A stretch of DNA of 64,000 nucleotides, from NCBI RefSeq assembly GCF_022201045.2, contig NC_068557.1, positions 7,378,001 to 7,442,000 of the forward strand, written 5' to 3'. Within the stretch, counting starts at the first letter, position 1. Every line of letters begins with the position of its first letter. A program made the translations under genes and the position numbers. The notes under the pieces are model-generated. The model ran no database searches and was not told the DNA's origin. It was given only the letters and a program-made list of their open reading frames with translations. This document shows positions 39,640 through 50,900 of this stretch, piece by piece. The DNA is from Citrus sinensis (lineage: Eukaryota > Streptophyta > Magnoliopsida > Sapindales > Rutaceae).

Positions 39640-40150
39640 TTCATAAAGTTATCAGTACATTATCATCATCTTTTACATTGATTGGAGTTTCATAAGCGCA
39701 TGTGTTTAAATATATAGATGATAAATATTACACTTCTGGTAAGTTATGCATACTAGAACTCCAAGTATTAGATCAATAATTGAAACTCCTGAGAACAAAG
39801 TCTCTAACTCATCAACATAAACTAAAGGCTGATAATGAAATTATCTAGTATCTGGATATTTTTGTTTAACACCTATATACTCATTCTAATAAATTAAAAA
39901 ATATATTACTTGTATGTACTCTTCCCATTTGGTTAGTCAAATAATTGGCTTACGGGATTGTAAACATATCCCAATACTATTATCATCTTAATCTATGTCG
40001 AATATTATTTTTTTCACAGAGTACCAACCATTCTTAATTTATTTCCATTCTAACTTTGTTCCAAATGTCTTATATATTTTTTTCCTACAATTCGAGGCCA
40101 AGCCCTTGGCTTTAATGTTCCTTCTAATCTAAATCCATTATTTACCTCAA
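39640..40150 (-). pseudogene. Myb/SANT-like ORF remnant, likely the Harbinger partner protein
   Basis: Minus-strand fragments read GTLKPRAWPRIV (about 40130-40090), then NGNKLRMVGTL, an LGYVYNPVSQLFD-like stretch, and YQPLVYVDELETLFSGVSI (about 39840-39780), with stops between. This order resembles plant Myb/SANT-like (Myb_DNA-bind_3) proteins, which end in a ...L..LF.G motif. Such ORFs accompany Harbinger transposases, and this one lies on the same strand 2 kb upstream of the transposase relic. Homology is by eye and weak. Confidence 0.4.
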
Positions 40151-41425
40151 TGAGAAAAGATTAATCAATTGCTCTCTTTAAATAGGATTGATCCAGTTCA
40201 CTGTATAAACTCCAATATTTTCAACTATCTATAATTGAATCAAATCATATACATGCTACAATCAGAACCAAAAATATAAAATAATTATGCCAATGGTTAT
40301 TGACTTCTTCAAAGTAGATAGTCTTAAATCTCTAATTAACTTTGAATTTTTAGAAACTAAAAACAAACATTTCACTATAAAAATGATACTTAAGAATTAT
40401 CAACCACACCCAACTTCTTTAATTCTTTCTAGGTACCAGTACAATAATTATCTAATGTTTCAAATTTCTTAAACTTAAAAGTAGGAACACATGCTAAATG
40501 GATTCAAACTTTAGCTAAATCACGCTTATGAAATGCAATACAAAAGCAAAAAATATTCAACCACAAAAATCCATAAATGTAGACATAAAATTTATTACCA
40601 TTGTAGGCACTAGCATCTCTAGTTTTATTTTTATTTATCGGCCAAGCTTTCAAGATCCAAAGAAAATTTCAAGTGTGAGACAAAATATACAAAAGAATAT
40701 TGGTTAAAATTTTAGAAAGAAATAAATAAAGTACCTTAACAATGGAGATTCAGCTATTGCTATTATTAAAGAGATTATTTATTTTATTTATTTTTCGCAT
40801 ACATTGTGATGTATAAGAAGACCACCTTTAATGTTTCACATTAATTAAGATACAAATTGTGAATGTATTGTATACAATTAACATACTAATAAGATCATTT
40901 AAACAAGTTAAAAGAGTAATCGAATTAACATTGTTATAATTTGGTAGCCACATAACAAAAAAATATATTTTAAAAACTTAATTAGGGCCTATTTGGTATT
41001 ATGTTTTTAAGTTACATCATTAAAGTTTTTAATAAACACTTGTTATTATGATTTAATATGTAAGTTAATTTCATCTAAAACTTGTATGATGAAAAATTTA
41101 TAAAATTCTTATTATTTTTGTCAAAATTATTATTTTAAACGTCATATTTACCCTTGGACTATCAAATTTATTTTGCACAACTCTTAATGTAAAAGTCACA
41201 ACACCTTAATACTAAACATAAACTTACTCAATACTTACTAATAAAATTCATGATCCCTTTGATTATGAAAAGAGATATGATAAAACTATTTACGCAGTTA
41301 AGTGATTACGAAGATAAAACCTAAGAAACAAATTCATTTATCACCTTTTGGCTTCAAAACAAAAGGATCAAAAGAAAATGGTTCAATATCATCATTAGAA
41401 CATTTGGATATGTACTTTGAAGAGA
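40151..41425. other. Intergenic region downstream of the HIPP gene
   Basis: AT-rich, no gene found. agggcctatttggtattatg near 40985 resembles a hAT MITE end, but no partner end was found nearby. Confidence 0.5.
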
Positions 41426-42101
41426 TCACATTATAGAGCAAGCATGAGGATTCTCATCACTAAACGTGGAACCCGTTTGGTTGCTGAAGATGGAAGCAAC
41501 CGCAGGATAATGATAGTGCGCATGATTTTGGCTATCGTATCCATGCTTGTAGTAGTTATAAGAAGATGAAGGCTGGTGTGCATAGTGGGTCACAGGACCA
41601 TTGCACTGATGTTGGTTATAGTAACCGTGTTGCTCTGCCGGACTGTACGGCAGCTGCCACAGCTCGGCTCTCCGGCCGGTCTTACGCACCGCCTTCAGCA
41701 CCTTCTTCTGATCAGCCCATCCGGTGACCGTCACCTTTTGCATGGCCATGTCTATGTCTATGTCATCCACGCCTGCAGATGAGCACAACAACAAAATTAA
41801 TTGCCCCACCAATGCAATCATTCGTGAAAAGAGATAAAAAATGAAAAAAAAAAAGATACATAACGAAGTAATGATGAAAAAATATGATACCTTTTAGCTT
41901 TTTAAGACTACTTTTGACCTTGCTTTCGCATCCGGCGCAGTCCATGTGTACTCGCATTTCTGTGATCTGAGAAAATATTAATGCAAGAGCAAGAAAAAGA
42001 AACTAATCAACGACAAATATATATATACATAAAAGCAAAAGAAAATAAAAATAGTTAAGTTGTATGCATGTTTAACTAATTTGCTTAATTACCGTCGGCA
42101 T
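41426..42101 (-). CDS. HIPP: Heavy metal-associated isoprenylated plant protein (HIPP)
   Basis: Minus-strand exons are 42101-42093 (only M-P-T), 41966-41891 and 41772-41426, giving 143 residues. The N-terminal HMA domain carries the metal-binding MDCAGC (MxCxxC) motif at about residues 11-16, followed by VDDIDIDMAMQKVTVTGWAD and KVLKAVRKTGRRAELW. The middle is rich in Tyr, His and Asn (YYNQHQ, YNYYKHGYDSQNHAHYHY). The C-terminus is CSIM, a CaaX box expected to be farnesylated and to anchor the protein to membranes. The length and single HMA domain fit the small HIPP clusters. HIPPs bind Cd, Zn or Cu and act in metal and stress responses. The 9-bp first coding exon is easily missed by gene callers. 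Confidence 0.93.
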
Positions 42102-42243
42102 TTTGCTGGGGGAAAGTGTGAGAGAAATAAGAGAATATAAAAAATCTGCGTCGTCTAATTTGGAGCTTATGCTAAAAACTTTGTGTGTTATGTATAGAAG
42201 TGTGATATGTGTGAGTTGACGTTTAAGCTAATAACAATGTGAT

Positions 42244-42255
42244 GTTTATATACAT
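42244..42255 (-). promoter_or_regulatory. TATA box of the HIPP gene
   Basis: The minus strand reads atgtatataaac, about 145 bp upstream of the ATG, leaving room for a leader of roughly 110 bases. It is a strong match to the plant TATA consensus. Function inferred. Confidence 0.6.
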
Positions 42256-43370
42256 AGAGAGAGCGTAGAGACTGGATTAGTATTTAGTATAGTTTATGAT
42301 TTATTGCACCGACTATTTTACATCTACTCATTCTTCAAGGTCGAGACATGATGCCTCGCATGGGGCATCCGCCATTGTCACGTTATAATCCAATTTCAAT
42401 ATATAGCATTTTGACTTTCTAGATGTTTAATAATTTATAAGTTCAATATATATAACCATTTGCCACAAAGTTACTTAGGAGAATGAATTGATGCACATGC
42501 TGGCGGAGCGGTCCTGTCGGATCGTGCCTAATATTGCTGTATAGCTATTCCTCTTCAGGTCTAAGTTTTTTCATTTTCAACTTGAAGGTAGCTTTCCATG
42601 GACACAAGTGTTCCTTTATGAAATAACAGAAAATAATGAATAAAAGAAGCAATGTAGAAATTCGAATTCAAATTCAAAAAAGCTTGTATTTTGCTGTCAA
42701 AATTGTGAAAGTATGTCACTAATTAGTGAAATTAATCTTTTTGGTAATACATGTTACTTAGTGGATGTTTGCTTCGAAGTGCGTGGTCGAATAATTTTTA
42801 AACAATTTCATATAATTGGCCATCTAAATTCAAATCGTAAGGACTTAATATACAATTAATAGAAAGATTTAAAAGCATACCTTTTAATCTTTGATTGCGG
42901 AAGCAAATCACAACAAAATTATATTATTATGTTTTTTGTTAGAAATAGAAAATAATCATCAGGAAAGCTCTCATGTCACTGTTTGTTTATGTTTAGAGGA
43001 TAATAATGTAAAAAAAAAAAAACCTATCATATCACATTGTAAGAACCTACTATGGTACTATCTTTTTTCTCTCATTCTTTTATATACACACGCCTTTTAT
43101 AAATTTTTATGTATTTATTAATACGTATCTACGTATTTCTCATCTGTATCCCATGTGTTTATTTTAAATACAATAAGTATATTCATATAGAAATTCATCA
43201 TATCAAAAAGTCAATTAAAAAACTTCACAAACTTTTTAGATTGCTGTTTATGTTCAGCCAATACAATTCATCAGGCATGGTAATTCCAACAAAAATTGAC
43301 TTGGGGTCACTCCCCTCTACATATTGTTTTTTAAACTTTTGGAAGCAAAAAATTGGCAGAGAAATTAAAA
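42256..43370. other. Intergenic, no gene recognised
   Basis: Upstream region of the HIPP gene. AT-rich, with poly-A near 43009-43022. The open frames at 42891-43121 and 43109-43504 (+) are low-complexity and look like chance. Confidence 0.6.
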
Positions 43371-43504
43371 TGAGCAATGCTAAAGAGAGAGAAAAACGAG
43401 AGAAAATGAGAGAATTTTACTATTTTTCTCTACCCAACCCACTTTCTCTCTCTTCATTTTTAATACGCTTTCTCTCGTCTTTCTCTTTCTTTAGCATTTT
43501 TTAA
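43371..43504. mobile_element. Small MITE-like foldback element
   Basis: The left arm caatgctaaagagagagaaa with following cgagagaaaatg pairs with the right arm, whose reverse complement reads aaaatgctaaagaaagagaa and cgagagaaagcg. The arms cover about 40 bp each of a 130-bp unit. attaaaa occurs just outside both ends and may be a target-site duplication. Purine/pyrimidine-rich, non-coding. Confidence 0.6.
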
Positions 43505-44012
43505 TTAAAATTCATCATTAGAACTGTTGAATTTTCATGGCTTGAAGTTGAGGTGTATGATGGCACTGAATGCATGTGCCCACGTGGCTACTTGTCGTGC
43601 TGTCCAGATGTTGGTCCACGGACCTTATTTTTTTTATTTTCCCCATTTTTTGGGTTATTTAGGCTAAATGGCTCGATTCCATAAATGGGTCGGTCGATCA
43701 AGCGTTCAAAGCCCATATTTCTGGGGTGGGACGCAACCTAGCCCAACCCATTATCCTGGATTCATAAGACGATGTCGTTTAGGAAAACACAAAAACTTTA
43801 AAACAAGAACGTACGTGGAAAATGAACGGACACACGAGTGATCGGGACCACGCAGATACTTCTATCAAAACTGATCATCAACTGAACCTGTACTTTGCAT
43901 GCTCAATCTTACTCATCAGACTAAACTCGCTCTATTTTAAAAAAAAAAAAACCCACTAAATTCGACCCAATTAATAACAACATCCATTTTAGCTTCTCCT
44001 TGCCAGATAGCA

Positions 44013-46995
44013 ATGGCAGTGCTGAATTACATTCCAGTGACTGCAACAAGCGCGCCAATTTCTCAAGACTCTTCATCAACATCATCATCAGTACCAAACA
44101 CAAGACCCACCAAAATCTTACTCCCAAAAAAGAAACCAATGAAATGGTCCACCGGCGTGGCGCCCGGCGAATACGGTGGCCCGCCGACCACCACGAAGCT
44201 GCGGAAGTTCTGGGGCGGAGAAAAAGAAGACCCTTTGACTTCTGATGAGTTTATTTGGAACAATGACTTCATGCCTCGCATGAAGAGGCTGATTGAAGAC
44301 ACCGATGAATCTTCTGCTGCTGAAAAGTTCCCAGTTCAGGTTTTTTTTCAATATGTTCCATTTGTATATCAATTGAGATTTTTATTTTTTTTTTTCTCTT
44401 TTCGAATTTGGTTTTGAGCTCAATTGGGTTTGGTGTAAACAGGAAGACCCTTCTGGGTTTCTAAGCTTAAACAGAGTTATGAGCCTTGACAGGTTTGTTC
44501 TTACTTACAAGGTTTTAATTAAAGTTACTTCTTTTAGAAACTGTTTTTTTTTTTTTTGAATTATGGGCATTTAACAGTTTGGAAGTTGATTTAAGCAAAG
44601 AGCTTACAGCGCCTTCAAAGACTGCCTTACAGCAGCCAGTTGAGGCTGCCATTCAGGTAAGATCAATGTTTTGGTATTTCCAGTCATATTGTTTTATCGT
44701 ATGAGAGTTTCCTGTTCTTTTTTTTTTTTTTCTTTTTTGGGTTTTTGGTTGTTAATAGGACAATCAGCAAAAGAGTGGCAGTGTGCCACGCAAATGGAGA
44801 TTGGCACCTACACGCCGTGAGCAAGACAAGTGGGATAAAGCAACTAAGGCTGCAACTGGTGGCAGTGTAAGTTACATGTTCTTTCATTTAAACTTGCATC
44901 CTATTCCATGTCTTTTGCAAAGATTGCTTTTTGGAATTTATGGCCTATTTTAACCCTAGACTGATTGTAGGATGTAATGTTTCGGGAACTGAGGAAACCT
45001 CGAGGGGACCCAGAAGTATTGGCTGCACAGTCAAAGGAGCAGTATTTTAAGGCAAGTGTTTCAGTCTTTGGATCCACTTCAGCATTTTCTTTTCAGTTCA
45101 CTACTTTTGTGTTTCTGATACTGGAAACCTATAGGGATTTAATTTTTCAGCTTCTGGGCTTCTCTTTTGCAGTTAAAGAGCAAGCTGCAATTCCTCACAC
45201 TTGGAATTGGTGGTGTTGGTTTAGTGTCAGCTTATATTTCTTATTCTCCTGAAATTGCCGCTAGGTGAGTATATGCTTGCAAATTATTTAGCCTTTAAGT
45301 ACATTTGACCCCAGCTACTATGTGGTTTATTAAGTTGAAATTGGCAATTTGTTGCATTTTGCAGACAATGTCTTTCCGCCTTATTGTTTTTAGTTTTTTC
45401 GTCATTTATTCTGGAAATTACGGTGTCTGATACGTTCAACAGACCTGCAATATGAGAAGCTTTCTAAATGTTTAACATGATGTTGCTGGCAAATTGTCTG
45501 TATCTATTTCAAAGTATCTATGTAGCAAGTATGGATTGAATGATGATTTCTAATGCTCAATCTCTGATACTTGATTTTCTTTGTGGTTATTTCTTGTATA
45601 CAGCTTTGCCGCTGGTTTGCTTGGTTCTTTGGTGTATATACGAATGCTGGGAAGTACCGTGGATTCCATGGCAGCTGGAGCCAAGGGGCTCATGAAGTAA
45701 GTATTTACTAATTAATTACCCCTTTACTTTCAGTTGCTAACCAATGTCTGTTGATGATTTTGTGCATACTTATTGCCTACCTTAGCATTTTTTATTAAAG
45801 TTGTTTTATATGTTGAGCCAAATGTTAACTATCTGGATAGGCTGTAATGAACTGCAGAATGCAAAATGTAGTTTTTTTTTTTGTTTTTTATTTTGAAGCA
45901 GATTAAAGTGAACTTTGTATTTGTATTCTTCGATCAACATAATCCCATGATCCCACCACTAAAGTACAAAATGGTGCTGTAAGTAAGGCTTACAAAATAT
46001 TCCTTTTCATATTGTACCTTAGCCTGTTCTAATACTACACACGCATATTCACAAAACATTCCACCTTTGCAGCAGCTTGCCAAAATTTTGTGTTCCAGTT
46101 CAATTTAAACTTAAAGTTAATTTTCGAACTTTTAAAAGTAATCAGATCGTGTCAGTGTAAAGCATTAAACTTGCCCAGTTTCTTTGGAAACATTTGGCCT
46201 TTCTGATTATTGTTTTGCCACGGAACTTACTTTTGATGAATCAAGTTATTTTGGTAAATCCTGGGCCACCAAGTAAGGAGACTGCATTACAGTTTTTGAC
46301 TCAGTAACTTTTGCTTGCAGGGGAGCGGTTGGGCAGCCAAGGCTGTTAGTCCCTGTTGTATTGGTCATGATCTATAATCGGTGGAATGAGTAAGCATCTA
46401 TGCTGGTGTCTTGTTTTAGTTCACTACTTCATCATACTACGAATGACTTCTCCTAACTATAAATCCATATATGCACATTAGTGTCATGAAGTTCCTTGTG
46501 ATTTGTTTTTTTAAAAATTCTTTTTTAATTGTTTTTTACCCCTCAATAATGAACCCTTTGAAAAATATTGGCTCTTCTGTTGGTAGAATACACCTTTTTT
46601 GTCAGTTGTTGTTGGTCTGTTTGGATAAATTTTCAGTTTACAGGCTGATTTTTCAAATCCTCATTCTGATTGAGTTAACCTGGATTTAAGGCAACATTCT
46701 GATTGCACTGGGAACCAAATTTTTGCCTACTTATTTCCAGTGTAAAGTAGATTTTTTGTGGATTATAATTTAGTGTGTGATAAAAGACAATTACTTCAAG
46801 TGGCAGCTTTTTCCTCGTGTTCGTGCTGACATTATAATGTTTGGGTGCAGGATCACTGTTCCTGAATATGGATTTTTGCACTTAGAATTGATACCGATGT
46901 TAGTGGGATTTTTCACCTACAAGATTGCCACTTTCTTTCAAGCTGTAGAAGAGGCAGTCTCAATAGTTGAGAAAAAAGACCCAGATATAGTATAA
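44013..46995 (+). CDS. CGL160: CGL160, chloroplast ATP synthase assembly factor
   Basis: Exons 44013-44339, 44443-44492, 44578-44656, 44759-44866, 44971-45051, 45173-45264, 45604-45696, 46321-46389 and 46851-46995 join in frame to 347 residues. The start MAVLNYIPVTATSA is a Ser/Thr-rich presumed plastid transit peptide. Residues 50-90 contain WSTGVAPGEYGGPPTTTKLRK. The middle contains APTRREQDKWDKATKAATGG and RELRKPRGDPEV. From residue 216 there are about four hydrophobic helices (LTLGIGGVGLVSAYI, FAAGLLGSLVYI, LLVPVVLVMIY, LIPMLVGFFTYKIA), the Atp1/UncI-like domain. Arabidopsis CGL160 helps assemble the c-ring and join CF1 to CFo in thylakoids. The intron after exon 5 has a GC donor. Confidence 0.94.
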
Positions 46996-47945
46996 AGCTT
47001 CTCAATGAATTAGGAGATTATCTAATGTTGCCAAGGTGATTTTTACCGAATTCTAATCCTTTCTGCTTATTTATTGGTGTTTCTAGTTAGCTGACAGGTA
47101 TCATGGAGTTCCCCAGAAGCTAATGATTTACCGCATATTATCCTTGAGAAGTAATCCATAAATCCTCTGTAGGAGGCATTAAGTTGAACCAACTAGAAAA
47201 TTACAGAAACTGTCCAATTTTCAAAGTCATGGATTCATTACTTTCCTGGATGAAAAGATGGGGTTTGTTCTTTGATTATTACTATTATTATTTTTTCACT
47301 AAAATTTTGGGTAATTTCTTGCCAGCTTCAGGGCCAAGGGAAATGATACTTTGTCACAGTGAATCAAATGCTCTGGATTGATGGGATAGCCTGAACCCAG
47401 GGAATACCAGAAATCCAGGGAATACCAGAAATATCTGGAACCATGTTGCTTCGATGGGCATATCTAATAGGAAAAAGAAAGTTAATATTCTTGTAATTAT
47501 TTTTCCCTTTGTTCTGATATTTTCAGAACGGGAGACAATACAAGTTAATTGTGATTTCTAGATGACTACTGCAATTGATTAAATAAATTATTCAAGGAAA
47601 AAAATCTTGATTTATTGGTTATGTTTATTGCTTGGTGCAGTTATGAAATCCTGCGACCTGAAAGAATGCAAAGGATAAACTGAGAGGAGAGGCAAAGAAG
47701 TTTTGTTCGCTTCTCATGAACATATATTCTAAATATGAAAAAAGCCATGGAGGCAAAAAAGAAAGGAATGCTTTCTTTGCAGCGTAATAAAAAATATACA
47801 TTATATCGGACATACAGTGGTTACTTTACTTTATTACATGTTCATTACAGCTTGGATAAAGAGTAGATGCACTTCATACAATTTTGGAATTTAACAGGAC
47901 GTGATAAGTCGGTTTTGGTGAAAGCAACACGATTATAATGATGCC
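46996..47945. other. Convergent intergenic space between CGL160 and PEPC
   Basis: Contains both genes' presumed 3'UTRs. A 17-bp direct repeat (ccagggaataccagaaat, twice, about 47397-47432) is the only notable structure. No gene seen. Confidence 0.6.
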
Positions 47946-50900
47946 TTAACCAGTGTTTTGCATGCCAGCAGCAATACCCTTCATTGTCAAAATGACAGTA
48001 TCTTCAAGACCAGGAGCATATTCACTGGTAGGGTTAAGCCTCACAAGCTCAGCAGCTGGCTTCCTTGATTCCATGTATTCTTTCGACAGGTGTGGTCGGA
48101 CCTTAACATGGAAGTTGGGGTCACGTATCTGCTTCAGAGTGTAGGCTTGGCAGACATTAAGTGTCGTGATGTATGCATCACGAAGGCGAAGCCTCTGCTT
48201 CAAGTATGGGTCTCCTTCAAGAAGATCCCGATGCCCAGCAACCTACAAGAAAAATGAACTTAGATTCTACAAACACTAATAATGCTCCATTTTCCTTCTT
48301 TTCATTTGTGCACGTACACTGATGCATGTAGAGAGAGAGAGAGAGAGGAAGGAATAAGGCTGCCGCAAACAAATTCATAGAAGAATCATGACAAAATGAA
48401 TAACATAATTTTGCAGTGCAAAACCTTTTTAAAAAGAATTTACAATGTAGTTCCAGGAAATATTCATGACTTATATCTTAATTTTGAAATTACTATTATT
48501 ACTTTCCTAAAGTCACTCCAGTGATTTGCTCCACATACCTGTAGGAGAAGGCTTTTAGTTTCAGCATAGTTAGCCCTAAGTTTCTCTCCAAATGGTTGCA
48601 GCTCCTCTGACACAAGGAGTTTGTCATATAAAGCAGCAATTCCTGGGTCTCCCTTGGCAAACACCATTTCAACCAAGTCAATTGTGACCCTAAAGAAAGG
48701 CCACAAATTGTACATCTCCTGAAGCATGTGAAGATTCTTTATGTCCTTCTGAATGACATGTTTAAATGCTGCCCCAAAGCCAAGCCACACAGGTAAATGG
48801 AACCTCGTCTGAGTCCATGCAAAGATCCATGGGATGGCACGGAGTGACTCAATACCTCCACTTGGCTTTCGCTTTGATGGACGACTTCCAATGTTCATCC
48901 GACCATACTCCATTTCTGGTGTTGCCTGCAGCATCCCAAGGACATATGTATATATATTAGCATTTTTCTTGCATCATCGTAAAGTACTCAGGACTCAAGG
49001 ACAACTTTGGTCTTTAAAAATTGACAGATGTAATGGCAAGAAATCATCCATTAGAAGATACCTCGGAACTAACAAACTTGAACTACAAAATACTGTACTC
49101 AGATAAAATGGAAAAAAGAATAGTACCTTTAAGAGGAATTTGTTCCTACAATCAAATTTTAAAAAATTGAAAAGACAAAATGATGATGAATGGGTGAAAT
49201 ACTTACAAGGCGAAAATATTCGACAAAACGAGGTTCCTGGAATACTATAGAACGATATTCCTTTGTAGCAATGACAGCCATCTCATCCATGAGTGCACGC
49301 CATTCTGGTTTTGGTGACACTGGGGGATGCATTCCATGCTCAAGTGTAGCAGCTGAGAAACGCTGAAGTGTTCTGAAGCACAAGTGCTCCTCCCCAAAAG
49401 ACTGCTCAATAACTTCTCCTTGAACCGTCACACGAAGTGAACCATGAATTGTATCAGGTGGTTGAGACAATATAGCCAGATGGGTGGGTCCTCCACCTCT
49501 TCCGACTGTCCCTCCTCGGCCATGGAACATTGTGAGTTTAACACCATACTGCTTTGCAACCTTTACAAGCTCTTCCTGAGTCTTATATAATTGCCAAGCT
49601 GCAGACAAACGGCCAGCATCCTTTCCTGAATCAGAATACCCTATCATAACCTCTTGCTTCCCACTGATCCTGTTTCTATACCAGTCTATAGAGAAGAGAC
49701 GAGCCACAGAAGCCGGAGCAGCTTCAAGGTCAGCAAGCTTCTCAAACAATGGAACAACCCTTAGAGGCTGTTTCACACGACATTCACGTTGTAAAAGCTC
49801 AACAGCAAGTACGTCAGATGGAGCTGTCGCCATTGAGATTATATAGGCACCAAAGCTGTCAGCAGGAAGTTCTGAAATGACATGAAATGTGTCCAACACG
49901 TCAGCAATTTCTTCAGTTTTAGGAAGATCAGAGCCAAATAGAGGACGTTTGCCTCTAAGTTCAGACAAAAGCCATTCCTGCCGCTTCTCCTCAGACCATT
50001 CTCGATAAGATCCAATGCCCAAGTGCTTGGTGATAGCATCAATAACATCAGTGTGCCTTTCGGACTCTTGACGGATATCAAGTCTTACTAGTGAAAGTCC
50101 AAAAGTAGAAACTTGCCGCAAGAAATCAAGAAGGCTTCCATCGGCTATTGGCCGATCACCACAAGCACAGAGTGATCTGTAACAGAGCTCTAGAGGCTCC
50201 AGGAACTATAGGAAAAAAGAAATCAAATTAATAAAAATAAATTTTCTCTAAATATTAAATCAAATAAGAAGTGAGAGCCACAATGCAAAAATTTCAGTAT
50301 TGTCCTATCGAATATTTTCAAAACTCATTCAGAAAAGAAAATCAAAATTGAAGCTCAGCTAGTCTGTTGTGGGAAAGAGAACTTCATATAAAATAGCAAA
50401 TTGCTGGAAGAGAGACTCCAATGCATTCACTCTCACTAAAGTTTATAACAAGGATATTCACTTAAAGCTGACTTAAAGAGCAATGAATTTCTTCAAACCT
50501 AATGGAATATTCTATGCCTTCTCAGTTCTTAAATGCACTTTCCAATAAATAAGGCTACATAAATAACCAAAATTTCATATTACATATAAAAAGTTGGTAC
50601 AATATCTACCATTAGCCGATTGTTCAAAATCATTTAGACAAAAAGAATTTTCAAAATTCTTTAATTAAGGTGTTAAAGGTAGAATGGACTTCAGAGGTTT
50701 AGTGTTCCTACAAAAGTCATTTGTGGAACATCACAAATAGATCAATAATTGGCAGTTTATGGTTCAAACTTGACAAGGAGAGTTAATTAGTTATAAAGGA
50801 GAGACCTGCTCCACATGAGTATAAGCTATATCCTCTGGAATGTCAGAAATCCCATTGGCTAACAGCTGACGAGCACGTTCCCGTGTATTATATAGCTTGT

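Noticed and set aside
40984-41250. hAT-like MITE starting agggcctatttggtatt
   Set aside because: Only one end resembles a hAT terminus; no matching inverted end or target-site duplication was found.
43109-43504. 131-codon plus frame
   Set aside because: Low-complexity Ile/Tyr-rich start, and its second half is the arms of the small foldback element at 43371-43504.
44063-44372. Minus frames opposite CGL160 exon 1
   Set aside because: Shadow frames of a well-supported coding exon with no independent evidence.
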